A DNA stretch of 64,000 nt, from contig NC_045443.1 of assembly GCF_002776525.5 (NCBI RefSeq), positions 54,152,517 to 54,216,516 on the forward strand, given 5' to 3'. The notes under the pieces are model-generated. The model was not told the origin of the DNA and ran no database searches. It saw only the letters and a program-made list of their open reading frames with translations. Of this stretch, positions 32,301 to 42,959 are shown in pieces. The translations under genes and the position numbers were made by a program. This stretch comes from Piliocolobus tephrosceles (taxonomy: Eukaryota > Chordata > Mammalia > Primates > Cercopithecidae). Each line of letters begins with the position of its first letter. The first letter of the stretch is position 1.

Positions 32301-35300
32301 GGATGTTCTCTATCTGTGGAGAGCCTATGGTAGGAATGAGACCCTGAGATCCCCCTGTTCAGACTTTCTTCCCCTTCCCTAACCCTCACCACAAGACCTG
32401 TTCTCACTCCACCAAGGCAAGGGAGAGAGGACCTAGGGTGGGGCTCCTGAGGGAGCAAGATCCACTAGTCTCCATTCCCACAGAGGTCACAGTGAGAAGG
32501 TGAACATTTAGACCACAGAAGGAAGAAGAGAAGAACTTCCTAAAGATCAGGATCAGCATCAGGAAGGTCAGGACGTTTCATTCCCAGAAGAAACCCCAGA
32601 GGGCACAGGCACAGAGACAGAGGACTGGCTGGGGTGGCCTCACCATCCTGGCCCCGGATGACATGAGCAATGGTGATGCCCCCAATCTCTGAGTCGCTGA
32701 AGCGGAGGAGAAAGGTTCCGTCGGGCTCGTTGAGAAGAAGGCTAGTAACGTACTGTTTGCTGATGAAGCCAATAATCAGCCTGGCCGGGATGAAAGAGAG
32801 GATGGGGCCTGGGCAGTGAGTATGGAGGTGACTGGGGTATGGCTGCTCAGACCACCCAGGGCAGGGACTCACCGGTCAGACCAGTAGCTCCGGAGACAGC
32901 GTTTGGTGAGGTCCAGGACACCATCAAACCACTGCCAAAAGGTGAAGCCACGGCCCAGCAGGATCTCCTAGCGGGAGAAGGGAAATGGTGTGAGCCAAGG
33001 GAGGGCCAGAGCTGGAGCCTGTTTAGGGCAGGCACTGAGCTGTGAGTGCCCTCATGACAGAATCACAGGGCTGAGGGATCGGACCGAACCTGAGACTCCA
33101 TCAATGACAACGACCAGTCCTCATGCTTACATGTGCCAGCCACTATTTCAAGCCTTTCCATATATTTATTTGCTCTTTATAAGGCTATGGAGGTAGGGAC
33201 TATAATAATTCCATTTTACAGATGAAGAAATGGAAGTCCAAAAACGTCGAATGACTTGCCCAGGTCTACACAGCTGGTAAGAGGCAGAGCTAGGATTTAA
33301 ACCCAGGCATTCTGGCGCTGGAGCCCCTGTTAACTACTGTGCTACACCCTCTCCCTAAGGAGGTGTGGCAGAGGTGAAGCCCAAAGGAAGGTAACCTGCT
33401 GGGTGTGACTGTCTTGCTCCCTTTTGCTAACACACCCTCTGGTCACATGAGCCTTTCTTTCTTCTCTTTAAAGATTCTGTCTCACACTAAGAAAGAAAGA
33501 AAAGAAAGAGGAAGGGGAAGGGGAAGGGAGACCAACAAATAAAATATGTAATATAACATAAAATCAAAAAGCAAGAGTCAGAAATGTGTGGTTCTGTCCT
33601 AGCCATGGCACTCACCTGCTTTGGGACCTTGAACAAACTACATAACCCTCTGAGCATCAGATTCCTCGTCTGTAAAATGGGGATAATAATAGTATCTACC
33701 TCAAAGGGATGTCCAGAGGCTTAAGTGAGATAACATACATAAGGTGTTAAGAACAGTGCCTGGCATATAATAAGCTGTCAACACGTGGTAGCTGGTATTA
33801 CTGCACATGTCCCTCTGGGATTTTGTTCAGTTTAGACAGAATCTCATTCTGTCAGCAGGCTGGAGTGCAGTGGCACAATCTTGGCTCACTGCAACCTCTG
33901 CCTCTCAGGTTCAAGTGATTCTCCTGCCTCAGCCTCCCAAGTAGCTGGGACTACAGGCATGCGCCACCATGCCCAGGTAATTTCTGTATTTTTAGTAGAG
34001 ACAGGGTTTCACCATGTTGGCCAGGATGGTCTTGATCTCTTGACCTTGTGATCTGCCCTCCTCAGCCTCCCAAAGTGCTGGGATTACAGGTGTGAGCCAG
34101 CCTGGGCCTTTTTTGTTTGTTTGTTTGTTTGTTTGTTTTTTGATATGGAGTCTTGCCCAGGCTGGGGTGCAATGGTGCAGTCTCTACTTCCTGGGTTCAT
34201 CTCCTGCCTCAGCCTCCCGAGTAGCTGGATTACAGACACAAACAACCATGCCTGGCTAATTTTTTGCGTTTTTAGTAGAGACGGGGTTTTGCCATGTTGG
34301 CCAGGCTGGTCTCGAACTCCTGACCTCAGGTGATCCACCTGTCTCAGCCTCCCAAAGTGCTGGAATTACAGGCATGAGCCACCATGCCTGGCCCCCCTCT
34401 TTTTTTTTTTTTTTTTTTTTTTTGAAATGGTCTTGCTCTGTCACCCAGGCTTGAGTGCAGTGGTGTGATCTCAGCTCACTGCAATCTCCACCTCCGGGTT
34501 CAAGTGATTCTCCTGCCTCAGCCTCCCACGTAGCTGGGATTACAGGCATGTGCCACCACAACCGGCTAATTTTTGTATTTTTAGTAGAGATGGAGTTTCA
34601 CCATGTTGGCCAGGATGGTCTCGAACTCCTGGCCTCAGGTGATCCACCAACCCTGGCATCTCAAAGACTGAGATTACAGGCATGAGCCACTGTGCCCAGC
34701 CAGGAACAATTTTTCCAATGGGTCAAAGTCACTTTGAATCAGAGCTCTGTTTACACACAACCTGGGTGAGTCATGCAAGTCGCTGGTAAAGAGGAAGGAC
34801 AGATGACCCCCAGACCAAAACCACAGGGATGTCAGAGAATGCATCTCTGGAGCCAACCCCCAGACCTGGGGTTTTTCCTCCCTGGTCCATGACAGGCCTT
34901 CCTAAAGGACCTGAGAGGGCACTGTGGAGACTCCAGCGGAAGGTCCCTGCGTGGAGGCTGAGCAGGCCCTGAGTGCCCGAGGCATGAAGAGCTTAGTGGT
35001 GGGAGGTCCAAAGGGCAGGAGAATGACCTTGTTGAACTGTGACCAGGACACAGAACGGTGCTGGAAGGCCTCCATGCTGAGGCTGTTGTCATTGAAGATC
35101 TTCTGGGCCAGGAAGAGGAAGTGCTCTGGGAGCAGCCCCCGGTTGGTCCCCACCTCAGCCATGAACTTCAAGTTCAGAGTTTCACACATCTTCTCCCAGG
35201 GCACCCGCTCAGCCACCACAAAGGGCACGCGGTCCTGAGGAGAAGGGGGAAGAGAGCATCAGAGGCTACTGTCTTGTTCTTCCTCAGGCCAGCCTTCATC

Positions 35301-38300
35301 CCTCCCACCTGCCTGTGGCCTGCCCATCCACAGCACCTGATATCGCTCACGAACATGCTGCTTTTTCTAGGTTACAGTGCTGTGGCCTGATAGTTGTTAA
35401 GACTAGGGTGAAAAGAGGTCAGAAGTACGAAAGTAGGCCCATGAGAAGGTGTTAAGGTCTCACCCATTTAAACATGCCTGCCACCCCATCAACAGGCCTG
35501 CACCACTGCCCATATTAGAACCCACCCTGCCCCTGTTCCCTCCAACTCCAGGAATTTCCTCACCATCTCAGAGAAGGCATTGTCCCACAGGATGGTGGCT
35601 TTGGCATTGTTGTCTTGGTTGCCATGGACGATGACAACCAGGGGCAGAGACAGGGCCTGAAGAGGGTGAGGACAGGGGTTTCTTTTCTTTCTTTCTTTCC
35701 TTTTTTTTTTTTAAGATAGTATCTCACTCTGTTGCCCAGGCCGGACTGCAGTAGCACAATCTCAGCTCACCGCAGCCTCAGCCTCCAGGGCTCAAGTGAT
35801 CCTTCCACCTCAACCTACAGGTATGGACCACCTAATCCAGCTAAGTTTTTATTTTTTGTAGAGATTGGATCTCCCTATGTAGCCCGGGCTGGTCTTAAAC
35901 TTGTAGGTTCAAGCGATCTCCCTACCTTGGCCTCCCAAAGTGCTAAGAATTTTTTTTTTTTGAGACAGAGTCTTGCTCTGTCACCCAGGCTGAAGGGAAG
36001 AGGCGTGATCTCAGCTCACTGCAACCTCTGCCTCCTGGATTCAAGCGATTCTCCTGCCTCAACCTCCTGAGCAGCTGGGACTACAGGCCTGCACCACCAC
36101 ACCCAGCTAATTTATTTATTTATTTTTATTTTTATTTTTATTTTTTTTGACACGGAGTCTCGCTCTCACCCAGGCTGGAGTGCAGTGGCGTGATCTCGGC
36201 TCACTGCAAGCTCTGCCTCCTGGGTTCCCGCCATTCTCCTGCCTCAGCCTCCCAAGTAGCTGGGACCACAGGTGCCCGCCACCACGCCCAGCTAATTTTT
36301 TGTATTTTTAGTAGATATGGGGTTTCACCATGTTAGCCAGGATGGTCTTGATCTGCTGACCTCGTGATCTGCCCACCTCAGCCTCCCAAAGTGCTGGGAT
36401 TACAGGCGTGAGCCACCGCACCTGGCCAATTTTTTTATTTTTAGTAGAGACGGGGTTTCACCATATTGGCCAGGCTGGTCTCGAACTCCTAACCTCGTGA
36501 TCTACCCACCTTGGCCTCCCAAAGTGCTGGGGCTACAGGCGTGAGCCACCACGGCCAGCTGGACAGGGGTTTCTTAGTAAAGTAAGAAGTTTCCTCAGGG
36601 GGCTGACTCTGAGCACTCAGAGAAGTTACTGGACTCACACATCATAATCAAAAAGTTCATGCCATGTTATTAAAAGTTTTCTGAAGCTCAGTCAGGGCCT
36701 CACTCTAGAGAAGTGGTTATGAGTCACTGCTATGGAGCCAGACCTCCAGGTTTCAAATACCAGCTCCAACACTTAGCTGTGTGACTGGGACAAACTACTT
36801 AAACTCTCTGTGTCTCAACGTCCTTATCTATAAAATGAGGCTGATAATACTGCCTACCTCATAATGTTACTGTGAAAACCAAACGTGTGTGTGCTGGCAC
36901 GCATGTGCATGTGTATCATTTAATAGACAGATCTGGTCTATAGGAAGTGCTTCCTAAGTGTTTGCTGCTATCCGCTACTATTCCCTGCCCCGTGCGCTCC
37001 ATGCTCTTGCTCTACCCCACTCACCCGGGCCCCAGTGTGCATGAATCCCAGACACATGGGGTATGGGGCAGTTACAGGAGGTGAGGGTCCAGAGACCCTG
37101 TGTGTGGCGTTAGAGAAGGACTCGGGGTCCCAGATTGGGGTAGGGCTGGGCCATGGTTCACCTGGAGCTGGATGGGGAGTTTGCCGGGGCCAAGTGTGAA
37201 GCTGGCAGAGAAGAGCACAGCGCACTTCTCCTCTGTGACAGACTCAGTGCCCTTCCGCTCACACCGCTTGATCTTCTTGAGAAGCTGTAGGTGGGGTGAG
37301 AGAGAGCAAGGGCGAGTGCATGAGGACAGAGACCGCTCCTCTTGGGCTTCCCGACATCCTCTCCAAGGAGAGTCCCATAGTCTACTAGTGGTGCCCCCCT
37401 CACTGCCCACTGCACCCCAAAGCCCCTCACCAGGTTCTTGAACAGGGCAGAGCAGCAGTTCCCAGGAATGCTGTTCTCCAAGGGCACTGTGTTGTTGATG
37501 ATTTCTCCAGTGCTTTCTCTGCCAGGGGAGGTCAGAGTGTGAACGAGCTCGTCTCACTGTGGCCAGGTGTGGCGACGCACTTGTGTGCATGGGTGAGTGT
37601 AGACTACCCATTGTCGCCAGCCCTAAATCTCCACATCTCTGTTTGGGTTCTTAAGGGAGGAGTCCCCATCTTGGCCAAGTCATGATGCCCCCACCCCATT
37701 CCAGCCCTAAATGGGTCCCTCCCTTTCCTCTGCCTTGACCATTCAGGGTCTGCACATCCCATGGCTCTCCCTCCCCATCCCTTGCTCTTTTCAGTGCCAG
37801 CCCCCCAAGCTGCCTCCATCACCCTAACATGCCTTCTCCAACCCCAGGTCCAATCCCAGCTTACGCTCCAGCCCCAGGACCCTGAGGCACACTCAGCTCC
37901 CTCGCCTGCTTCTCTGTCACCATGTCAGCCCTGACCAGTGGAGGCTTGGCTGGGGCCCCCAGGAACCTCAAGCCCAACAGGAATCGAACTCCAGCCTGGA
38001 ACTTGGTCTGAGTCTTCAGTACCTGGGGCGGCTGCTTCTCCACCAGGAAACAACTGGGAGTGAGGAGGACACAAGGGGAGTTGGGGGCTAGGTCCCTGCT
38101 GGTGCCCTCCCCACAGCTCTAGCCCCCTTCTTTTCTTCCTGAGGTCTGTTCTAGGCCAGACTGGGGACTCCCGGGGCATACCTGGTGACGAGGGTTCGCA
38201 GGACTTCATCCAGCCGGCCCATCAGCGACGCCCGGGTCTTGGGCTCAAGCTCCCCACCAGCCGCCCCTACCTCCTGCTGTAGCTGGGAATAAATGTCCAC

Positions 38301-40977
38301 CAGGCTCTCACACCTGGGGCCAGGACAGTGGTCAGGGGGCATAGGATTAAGGCTGCTTGCTCCGGCCCAGACTCCCTTCCACTATACCCAGGGAGAAAGG
38401 CTATCATGTGTGGAGGAGTGGGGTGGGTAGTGGGTGTGGCTGCAAGGCACCTGGGCTGAAGGGGGTTCTGTGGTCTGTTGGCCTAGGGTCTGGGTGGGAG
38501 GTTCGTTCTCAGTGCCTACACCCCTGTGGAAACCCAGCCGCCTCTCCCCCGATGGCTCTTGCACCCAGGACAGCTGCCCGCCCTTACAGTGCTTTGTAGC
38601 AAATTGGAAAGTGTTCCCACCCAATAAACCAAATGGAAAAGTCCTCCTATTCTTCTGGGCATGGAGAGAAGCCTGGGTTGGGTGAGTCCCCGTTTGTGCC
38701 CCTCGACTGGGCCCACTTGTACAGGATTCAACCTGAACGACAGTGTGCACAGCCCCACTGGAACCGGCTTTTATGCATCTTGGTCCACTCCAAGGCCCTC
38801 CCGCCTGGCTTCTCTCTCTCACCTGTAGGGCCTCCAGCAGTGTCAGCTGCCCACCCCCAGCTTATGCCCCCTTCCCCATCAGCCCTGGCCCAACCTCTCC
38901 TGGAGTGGGGCCAGGCTCTCCTCAAAGGGTGCACCATTCCCTGCCAGCTGCTGCTGCCGTTTCCAAATCTGGATCCTCTTCAGCACTAGGGCCTTGGCTG
39001 CCTCCAGCTCCCCAGTGGTCTCCTGCAGTAGCATGGCCAGGGCCTATGGGCAGAAAGGGGCCTGAGCCAGGGCCTCACACTGCCTCCGCATCCAGCTCCT
39101 GGGATACGGCTCTTTTTCTCACTCCTCTGGAATTCCCTTACCCTACTTCAGCCTGTGTCTCTCTGAGGTCTGGCTTCCATCCCTCCAGCTGCACTTTGAC
39201 CTCAGTCTCCACCTCTCAGCCCATTACTCACCTCACTTGGCCCAGTCCCATTAGCAGGAGTTTCTATCAAGCTGTGCAGAGACACTGAGGGTTGGGGGCA
39301 GAAATCAAGGGTGCAGACAGATTAGAGGTTCAGTTCAGGTTGAGATCCAAGAGGGGACCACTCCTACACACTCCCCAGAACCACCCTGGCCCCCACCTTG
39401 GCCAGCCTCAGCCCCCTTCTGCAGGGCTTCTCGGAGAAGGTGGATCTCCCCTACTCGGTGCTGCAGCCTCCGCAGGGCTGTCTTAAACTTGAGTTCTTCC
39501 TGCTTCCAGTGGAAAGGCATTGGCAAGTGGCGAAACTACGCAGGAAGGACAGATGCCAAGAGGTGAAACACTCTGCTTATCCCTCTATACCTGGCCTCCA
39601 CTCTCTGCTCTGCAGATAGCGTTTTCTTGCTCCCCTCTCCCCTTTGGCAGTTCTTCCTGACCTTTTGGAATATCGTGAGACCTTGCTCCTAGCAGAATCA
39701 GCTCCTTATCCGTTGCTGTGCTCTCTCCAGGCCTCTTACCCTCAGTCCCTCATAGAAAGATTCCCTGAGCTTGACTTGGGGTTCACTCTGACCCTAAGAA
39801 CCTCCTTTGGTTATTCCTGGGACTAGAACACTGAGCCTTTACTGAGGTTCAAATTCTTTCTAGTTTGTCATGGCTCAGGCCAGAGTCTCAGGGAATTGAG
39901 TTGGGGTGGGAAGTGGAATATCACAATACCTGTTCCATAACAGCTTTTTTCTCTCCTTGAAGTATTTGTCTGAAAGTGGCCACCAGCTTCAGGGGGTCCC
40001 TCTGATATATGCTCTATAGAAATGAGAGTGGTAAACAGTGAGCGTGGCTCTTACCCATGTCCTTCAATCCCTCCAATCCCCAGGCCCCCATTCACACATA
40101 CACTATAAGGCAGCACAACTGTAGACTCCAGAAGTTTTTGTGCATTTGCATGCTTTTAAAATCTAATTTGCCTGCTAGCTAGCAGCTAACCACAGGAACA
40201 CAAATTTGCTTCCAGCATCCAACCAATTTTCTTCCAGGGCCCAATGCTCAACCCAGTTCAACCTCAGCCCCACCCAGCCTTGTTCCCTCCCCTCCTTCCC
40301 CACCTCCAGGGTACTGATGTGTTGCAAGACGGTGCTCCCCTCCCCCTGCTCTCCCGCAGAGGCCTGAAGGCGCTGGACAGTGTCTGAAAGTAGGGCACTA
40401 GCCATGTTGCAGCAGAAGGCGTCTGAGCCGACCAGGAACTCCCTGCAGGAAGATCAGGATGAGGCTACCTCAGGCCAGGGCTTCCTCAGCTCTGATGACC
40501 CTTTACCCCACAGCCAAAAGCTCAGCAGTTCCTTTCTCGCTCCTTATTCTCCATCTAGGCCCTCTGTAGCTTTCACCCATGCTCCTTGTTCCCCAGTCTT
40601 CTAGCTGTTATGAGAAGTGCTTTTGTCCCAGCCCAAACCTCCCTCCTCTTTGGCTCAGCCTCCTAAGAGATGGGGTCTCCATCTGTCAACATTCATAGGC
40701 TGGTCTTGATGGGGCACAGACTCCCTGCTAAATCTAGGTCACTACACACGTAATAACAGGTCTCAAGTTCTGAATCCATGGCTGAGGGGGAAAAAATCTA
40801 AGGAGAAGGAAGATGAGTCAGGGAAGACTTGGGGAACCAGCAGGGAACAGCCAGGACTCACCAGGGCTGGCTCTCCAGCCAGTCACCCAGAAGATGCCGC
40901 AGGTGTTGGGGAAAGTCAACATAGAGCCGCTGCACTTTTTCTGGGGGCATCTTGGAGACCAGACCCCACAGAGACAT
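29148..40977 (-). CDS. STAT6: STAT6, signal transducer and activator of transcription 6, complete
   Basis: Latent transcription factor phosphorylated by JAKs at the IL-4/IL-13 receptors; it dimerises through SH2-phosphotyrosine contacts and activates Th2 and IgE-switch genes (family knowledge). 21 coding exons sum to 2,544 nt: 847 residues plus TGA, the human length, with every phase consistent. Regions: N-terminal domain about 1-115, coiled coil about 120-270, DNA-binding about 270-430, linker to about 515, SH2 about 517-632, then the tyrosine and activation domain. Asp419 lies in VHGNQDN of the DNA-binding domain, Arg562 in FLLRFSD of SH2, Tyr641 in [10 protein letters not shown], and the coactivator motif LTKLL at 802-806. 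All are intact. The start ATG is 21 nt into its exon, preceded by one non-coding exon. Compared with the human protein as I remember it, the C-terminal domain carries a few substitutions (e.g. Ala676, and SQSVRAFSQ near 775), consistent with another primate. Confidence 0.98.
29426..29554 (-). CDS. STAT6: STAT6 coding exon, residues 742-784
   Basis: [20 protein letters not shown] to FSQGT, activation domain. Acceptor GGCAG|GGGCCT, donor ACTTG|GTGAGT. Confidence 0.96.
29644..29709 (-). CDS. STAT6: STAT6 coding exon, residues 720-741
   Basis: 66-nt exon encoding [22 protein letters not shown]. Acceptor TTCCAG|GCCTCA, donor CCCCA|GTGAGT. Confidence 0.94.
30207..30790 (+). repeat. Alu split by a young nested AluY
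   Basis: The outer old Alu lies at 30207-30342 and about 30649-30790. The inner AluY at 30343-30648 has GGCTCAAGCCTG, AACTAGCCAGG and GATCCGGCCACTG, the Old World monkey pattern. STAT6 intron between residues 719 and 720. Confidence 0.88.
31040..31255. repeat. ancient mammalian interspersed repeat remnant
   Basis: Matches the widespread old pattern GCCAGGCACTATGCTCAG, ...CAGATAAGGCACC..., AGTAAGTGGTGGAGC. I assign it to the MIR/L2 era without a firm subfamily. Confidence 0.55.
31390..31482 (-). CDS. STAT6: STAT6 coding exon, residues 689-719
   Basis: [20 protein letters not shown] to LSAFQ. Two acceptors seven bases apart (CAG|GTCCCAG|GTGTAC); the outer one retains the V-S-Q residues and gives 847 codons. 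Confidence 0.92.
31674..31784 (-). CDS. STAT6: STAT6 coding exon, residues 652-688
   Basis: [20 protein letters not shown] to QLGPDM, activation domain. The donor is taken as ATGGT|GTAAGG because it keeps phase with the next exon; ATG|GTGTAA two bases earlier is also a possible donor. Confidence 0.92.
31897..31960 (-). CDS. STAT6: STAT6 coding exon, residues 631-651, with Tyr641
   Basis: 64 nt encoding [20 protein letters not shown]. Tyr641, the JAK phosphorylation site, falls at the expected residue number. Donor GAAAG|GTGAGT. Confidence 0.96.
32178..32324 (-). CDS. STAT6: STAT6 coding exon, residues 582-630
   Basis: [20 protein letters not shown] to FRSHYK, rest of SH2. Acceptor CCATAG|GCTCTC, donor AAGC|GTAAGC. 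Confidence 0.96.
32644..32780 (-). CDS. STAT6: STAT6 coding exon, residues 536-581, SH2 core
   Basis: [20 protein letters not shown] to HVIRGQD. Holds the invariant SH2 arginine, Arg562, in [11 protein letters not shown]. Confidence 0.97.
32873..32967 (-). CDS. STAT6: STAT6 coding exon, residues 505-535
   Basis: [20 protein letters not shown] to SYWSD, end of linker and start of SH2. Donor GACCG|GTGAGT. Confidence 0.96.
33140..33355. repeat. ancient mammalian interspersed repeat remnant
   Basis: Contains CCATTTTACAGATGAAGAAA, ACACAGCTGGTAAGAGGCAG and TAGGATTTAAACCCAGGC, the same old family as 31040-31255. Intron after STAT6 residue 504. Confidence 0.55.
33590..33800 (+). repeat. MIR
   Basis: Good MIR core: CTTGAACAAACTACATAACC, CTCGTCTGTAAAATGGGGAT, AACAGTGCCTGGCATATAAT. 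Confidence 0.8.
33828..34702 (-). repeat. three minus-strand Alus in a row
   Basis: 33828-34108, 34109-34396 (with a TTTG-repeat head and deletions in its right arm) and 34397-34702 (23-base poly-T). All in the intron after STAT6 residue 504. Confidence 0.88.
35028..35234 (-). CDS. STAT6: STAT6 coding exon, residues 436-504
   Basis: 69 whole codons, [20 protein letters not shown] to VSWSQFNK, the linker domain. The donor is AAG|GTCATT, weaker than the others in this gene. Confidence 0.96.
35564..35656 (-). CDS. STAT6: STAT6 coding exon, residues 405-435
   Basis: 31 whole codons: [19 protein letters not shown] to NAFSEM. Contains Asp419, a site of gain-of-function change in human lymphoma and allergy; Asp is kept here. 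Confidence 0.97.
35690..36558 (-). repeat. nested stack of minus-strand Alus
   Basis: Target repeat GGACAGGGGTTTCTT at about 35674 and 36560 brackets the whole block. Inside: an AluJ-like part (35700-35946), an Alu at 35949-36112 that resumes at 36428-36558, and a complete AluY (36118-36427) between those halves. Intron before STAT6 residue 405. Confidence 0.8.
36715..36890 (+). repeat. MIR
   Basis: GAGCCAGACCTCCAGGTTTC, GCTGTGTGACTGGGACAAAC, ATCTATAAAATGAGGCTGAT, typical MIR core order. Confidence 0.8.
37162..37284 (-). CDS. STAT6: STAT6 coding exon, residues 364-404
   Basis: 41 whole codons, [20 protein letters not shown] to LPIQLQ, including the basic KKIKRCERK segment of the DNA-binding domain. 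Confidence 0.97.
37431..37518 (-). CDS. STAT6: STAT6 coding exon, residues 334-363
   Basis: [19 protein letters not shown] to LFKNL, in the DNA-binding domain. Acceptor GGCAG|AGAAAG, donor AACCTG|GTGAGG. Confidence 0.96.
37865..38053 (-). CDS. STAT6: STAT6 coding exon, residues 271-333
   Basis: [20 protein letters not shown] to [10 protein letters not shown]. Start of the DNA-binding domain. Donor GGAGC|GTAAGC. Confidence 0.96.
38182..38313 (-). CDS. STAT6: STAT6 coding exon, residues 227-270
   Basis: [20 protein letters not shown] to EVLRTLVT, the last coiled-coil helices. Donor ACCAG|GTATGC. Confidence 0.96.
38895..39043 (-). CDS. STAT6: STAT6 coding exon, residues 178-226
   Basis: Coiled-coil helix [20 protein letters not shown] to SLAPLQE. 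Acceptor CCATAG|GCCCTG, donor GAGAG|GTTGGG. Confidence 0.95.
39232..39284 (-). CDS. STAT6: STAT6 coding exon, residues 160-177
   Basis: 53-nt exon encoding [18 protein letters not shown], the loop between coiled-coil helices. Not recoverable as an isolated long frame; found by splice sites and phase. Confidence 0.93.
39397..39535 (-). CDS. STAT6: STAT6 coding exon, residues 114-159
   Basis: [19 protein letters not shown] onward: the first helix of the coiled-coil domain. Ends GGCCAAG|GTGGGG with a one-base overhang. Confidence 0.96.
39930..40013 (-). CDS. STAT6: STAT6 coding exon, residues 86-113
   Basis: 84 nt, 28 whole codons: [16 protein letters not shown] to KKAVMEQ. End of the N-terminal domain. 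Donor GAACAG|GTATTG. Confidence 0.96.
40304..40442 (-). CDS. STAT6: STAT6 coding exon, residues 39-85
   Basis: N-terminal domain: [12 protein letters not shown] to QHISTLE. Acceptor CTGCAG|GGAGTT, donor CTGGAG|GTGGGG. Confidence 0.96.
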
Positions 40978-40998
40978 GATCTGGGACTTGGAGGTTGC
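40862..40998 (-). CDS. STAT6: STAT6 exon with start codon
   Basis: Coding part 40862-40977, residues 1-38 plus two bases ([18 protein letters not shown]). 40978-40998 is 5' UTR. Acceptor CTCCAG|GCAACC, donor CCCTG|GTGAGT. Begins the N-terminal oligomerisation domain. Confidence 0.97.
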
Positions 40999-41608
40999 CT
41001 GGAGGAGAAAAATAAGGCCACTCTGAGTGGTGCCCAAGAAACTTGGCCTATCTTCTGGAGCAGCCAGGGACCTCCTATAGATAGCCCTCCTAGGGACCAT
41101 CCCCACCACCACTCACGGCCAGACCACCTTAAACCAGGGGCATCCTGGGTCAATGCCCGAGATGGGGGTAACTCCTTCAGTGATAGATAAAGGGGTGGAA
41201 AGAGCTGAGCTGTAGCCAGAGGGGTGGGGAGGCAAAGGGAGACAGGGCAGTAGGGAGACAGCTCTCTTGAAGATGGCAGAGAATTTGGTTGCAGCTCTAG
41301 ACCTGACTCTGGTTCTGTGGGCAAGGAGCCTTCCCTGTGTGGGCTTCGATTTTCTCGTCTATGAGTGTTAGATGAATGGAAAACTTCCCAAACTTTTTAA
41401 AGCAGTAGGCAATGTCAGCTTTTAATCTGTGGAATCTCAATTACATAAAAGGTATGAAACTGAAGATGCCCTGTTGAAAGCAAGCATAGAAAGCCTGAAA
41501 CTTGACTGCTTCTACTTCCCTCTCCCCATCTCCTGACGCCAAAGGCGTCCCTAGACAAACCTCTCAAAATTCTGGCACTCCATGAGATAATTTGAAAACC
41601 ACAAGGCT

Positions 41609-41931
41609 CGGCCGGGAGCGGTGGCTCACACCTGTAATCCCAGCACTTTGGGAGGCCGAGGTGGGCGGATCACTAGGTCAGGCGATCAAGACCATCCTGG
41701 CTAACACAGTGAAACCCCGTCTCTACTAAAAATACAAAAACAAAATTAGCAGGGCGTGGTGGCGGGCCCCTGTAGTCCCAGCTACTCAGGAGGCTGAGGT
41801 GAGAGAACAGTGTGAACCCGGGAGGCGGAGCTTGCAGTGAGCCGAGATTACACCACTGTACTCAAGCCTGGGCGACAGAGCAAGAGTCAGTCTCAAAAAT
41901 ATATATATAAATAAATAAAATAAAATAAAAA
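41609..41931 (+). repeat. AluY in STAT6 intron 1
   Basis: Exact 16-bp target duplication TGAAAACCACAAGGCT at 41593-41608 and 41932-41947. Tail of TATA and AAATAAAAT units. Confidence 0.95.
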
Positions 41932-41959
41932 TGAAAACCACAAGGCTAGATGATGAAGA

Positions 41960-42190
41960 GGATGGGAGAGTAATAACAGCTACTATTTGTTAAGCACTTA
42001 CCATGTAGGAGGCATTACACTCAGTGCATTATCTCATTCAGGCCTCATGACACTTTTGAAAATACATAATACCCCATTTTATAGATGAAGAAACTGAGGC
42101 TTAAAGAGGTCTCTACCCTGCCCAAGGTAGGTGAGTTTGGAAAGCAGGCTTTGAATCTGCGTGGGGATTTACCATCGCACTGTGTTGTTA
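41960..42190. repeat. ancient mammalian interspersed repeat remnant
   Basis: GTTAAGCACTTACCATGTAG, CCATTTTATAGATGAAGAAA, GAGGCTTAAAGAGGTC. Same old family as at 31 and 33 kb. Confidence 0.55.
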
Positions 42191-42959
42191 GGATCCCTTC
42201 CAGGGGCAAATCTGATCATCCTAAGAAGTGGGGGAAGATGGGAGGAGACTTGAAGGAGGAAAGTTGGAAAAGGAAAGTAGAGAGAACTAAGGAAGAGGAT
42301 GGGAGAGACTGGAAAAAAAGGCAGGTTTAGTAAGCCAGGAGGAAAGAGCCTAGAAGAGAGAGGAAGCTGGAGGGCTAAAAGGCGAAGAAGAGAGACGAAA
42401 AGAGGGAGAAAGGAGAGAAGGGGACAGGGAAGTAGAGGAGGGGGTTGCATCCCCATTTCCAGGTTCAGGGGGAACTGGGTAGACCAGTGGTTTCCCAGGG
42501 GCCTCTCAGTTCACGTTTCTCACAATATCCCTCTCCTAGAGATGAGGGAGAGGATGGGATGACAACTCCCCCAGTCTCCCAAAACCCAGTAACCCCAAGT
42601 CTTCCTGTTCCACGTTCAGCCTCTCACTTCTCCCAGGACTCTCAAAGGGATGGAAAATGGAGAGGCCCCTTCTCTGGACCTTCCTGCTCCAAGACCTTCA
42701 TGCCCCTCTTTCCTCCAGGTCCCACTTTCCCCAGCTCTTTTCTCCTCAAGGCGAATCCTTACCCCTCCTGCTCAGGTTCCTCCAATAGGCCTTTCTCTAA
42801 CCCAAGAGAGAAAGGTCCTCTGGAGTGGGTGGGCACCGCTTTCCTCTGCATCCCCTTGCAAAGTGACCAGCCTCCTGGCATGGCCCTGGCTAGAAATATC
42901 CAACCCCTCTTCTTCCCCAGACATCAGGAGGACACATTTCTCCCCACCCCAACTCATAA

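Noticed and set aside
33590..33800. tRNA-like gene in MIR or Alu sequence
   Set aside because: Box A/B-like fragments derive from SINE ancestry; no complete cloverleaf could be traced.
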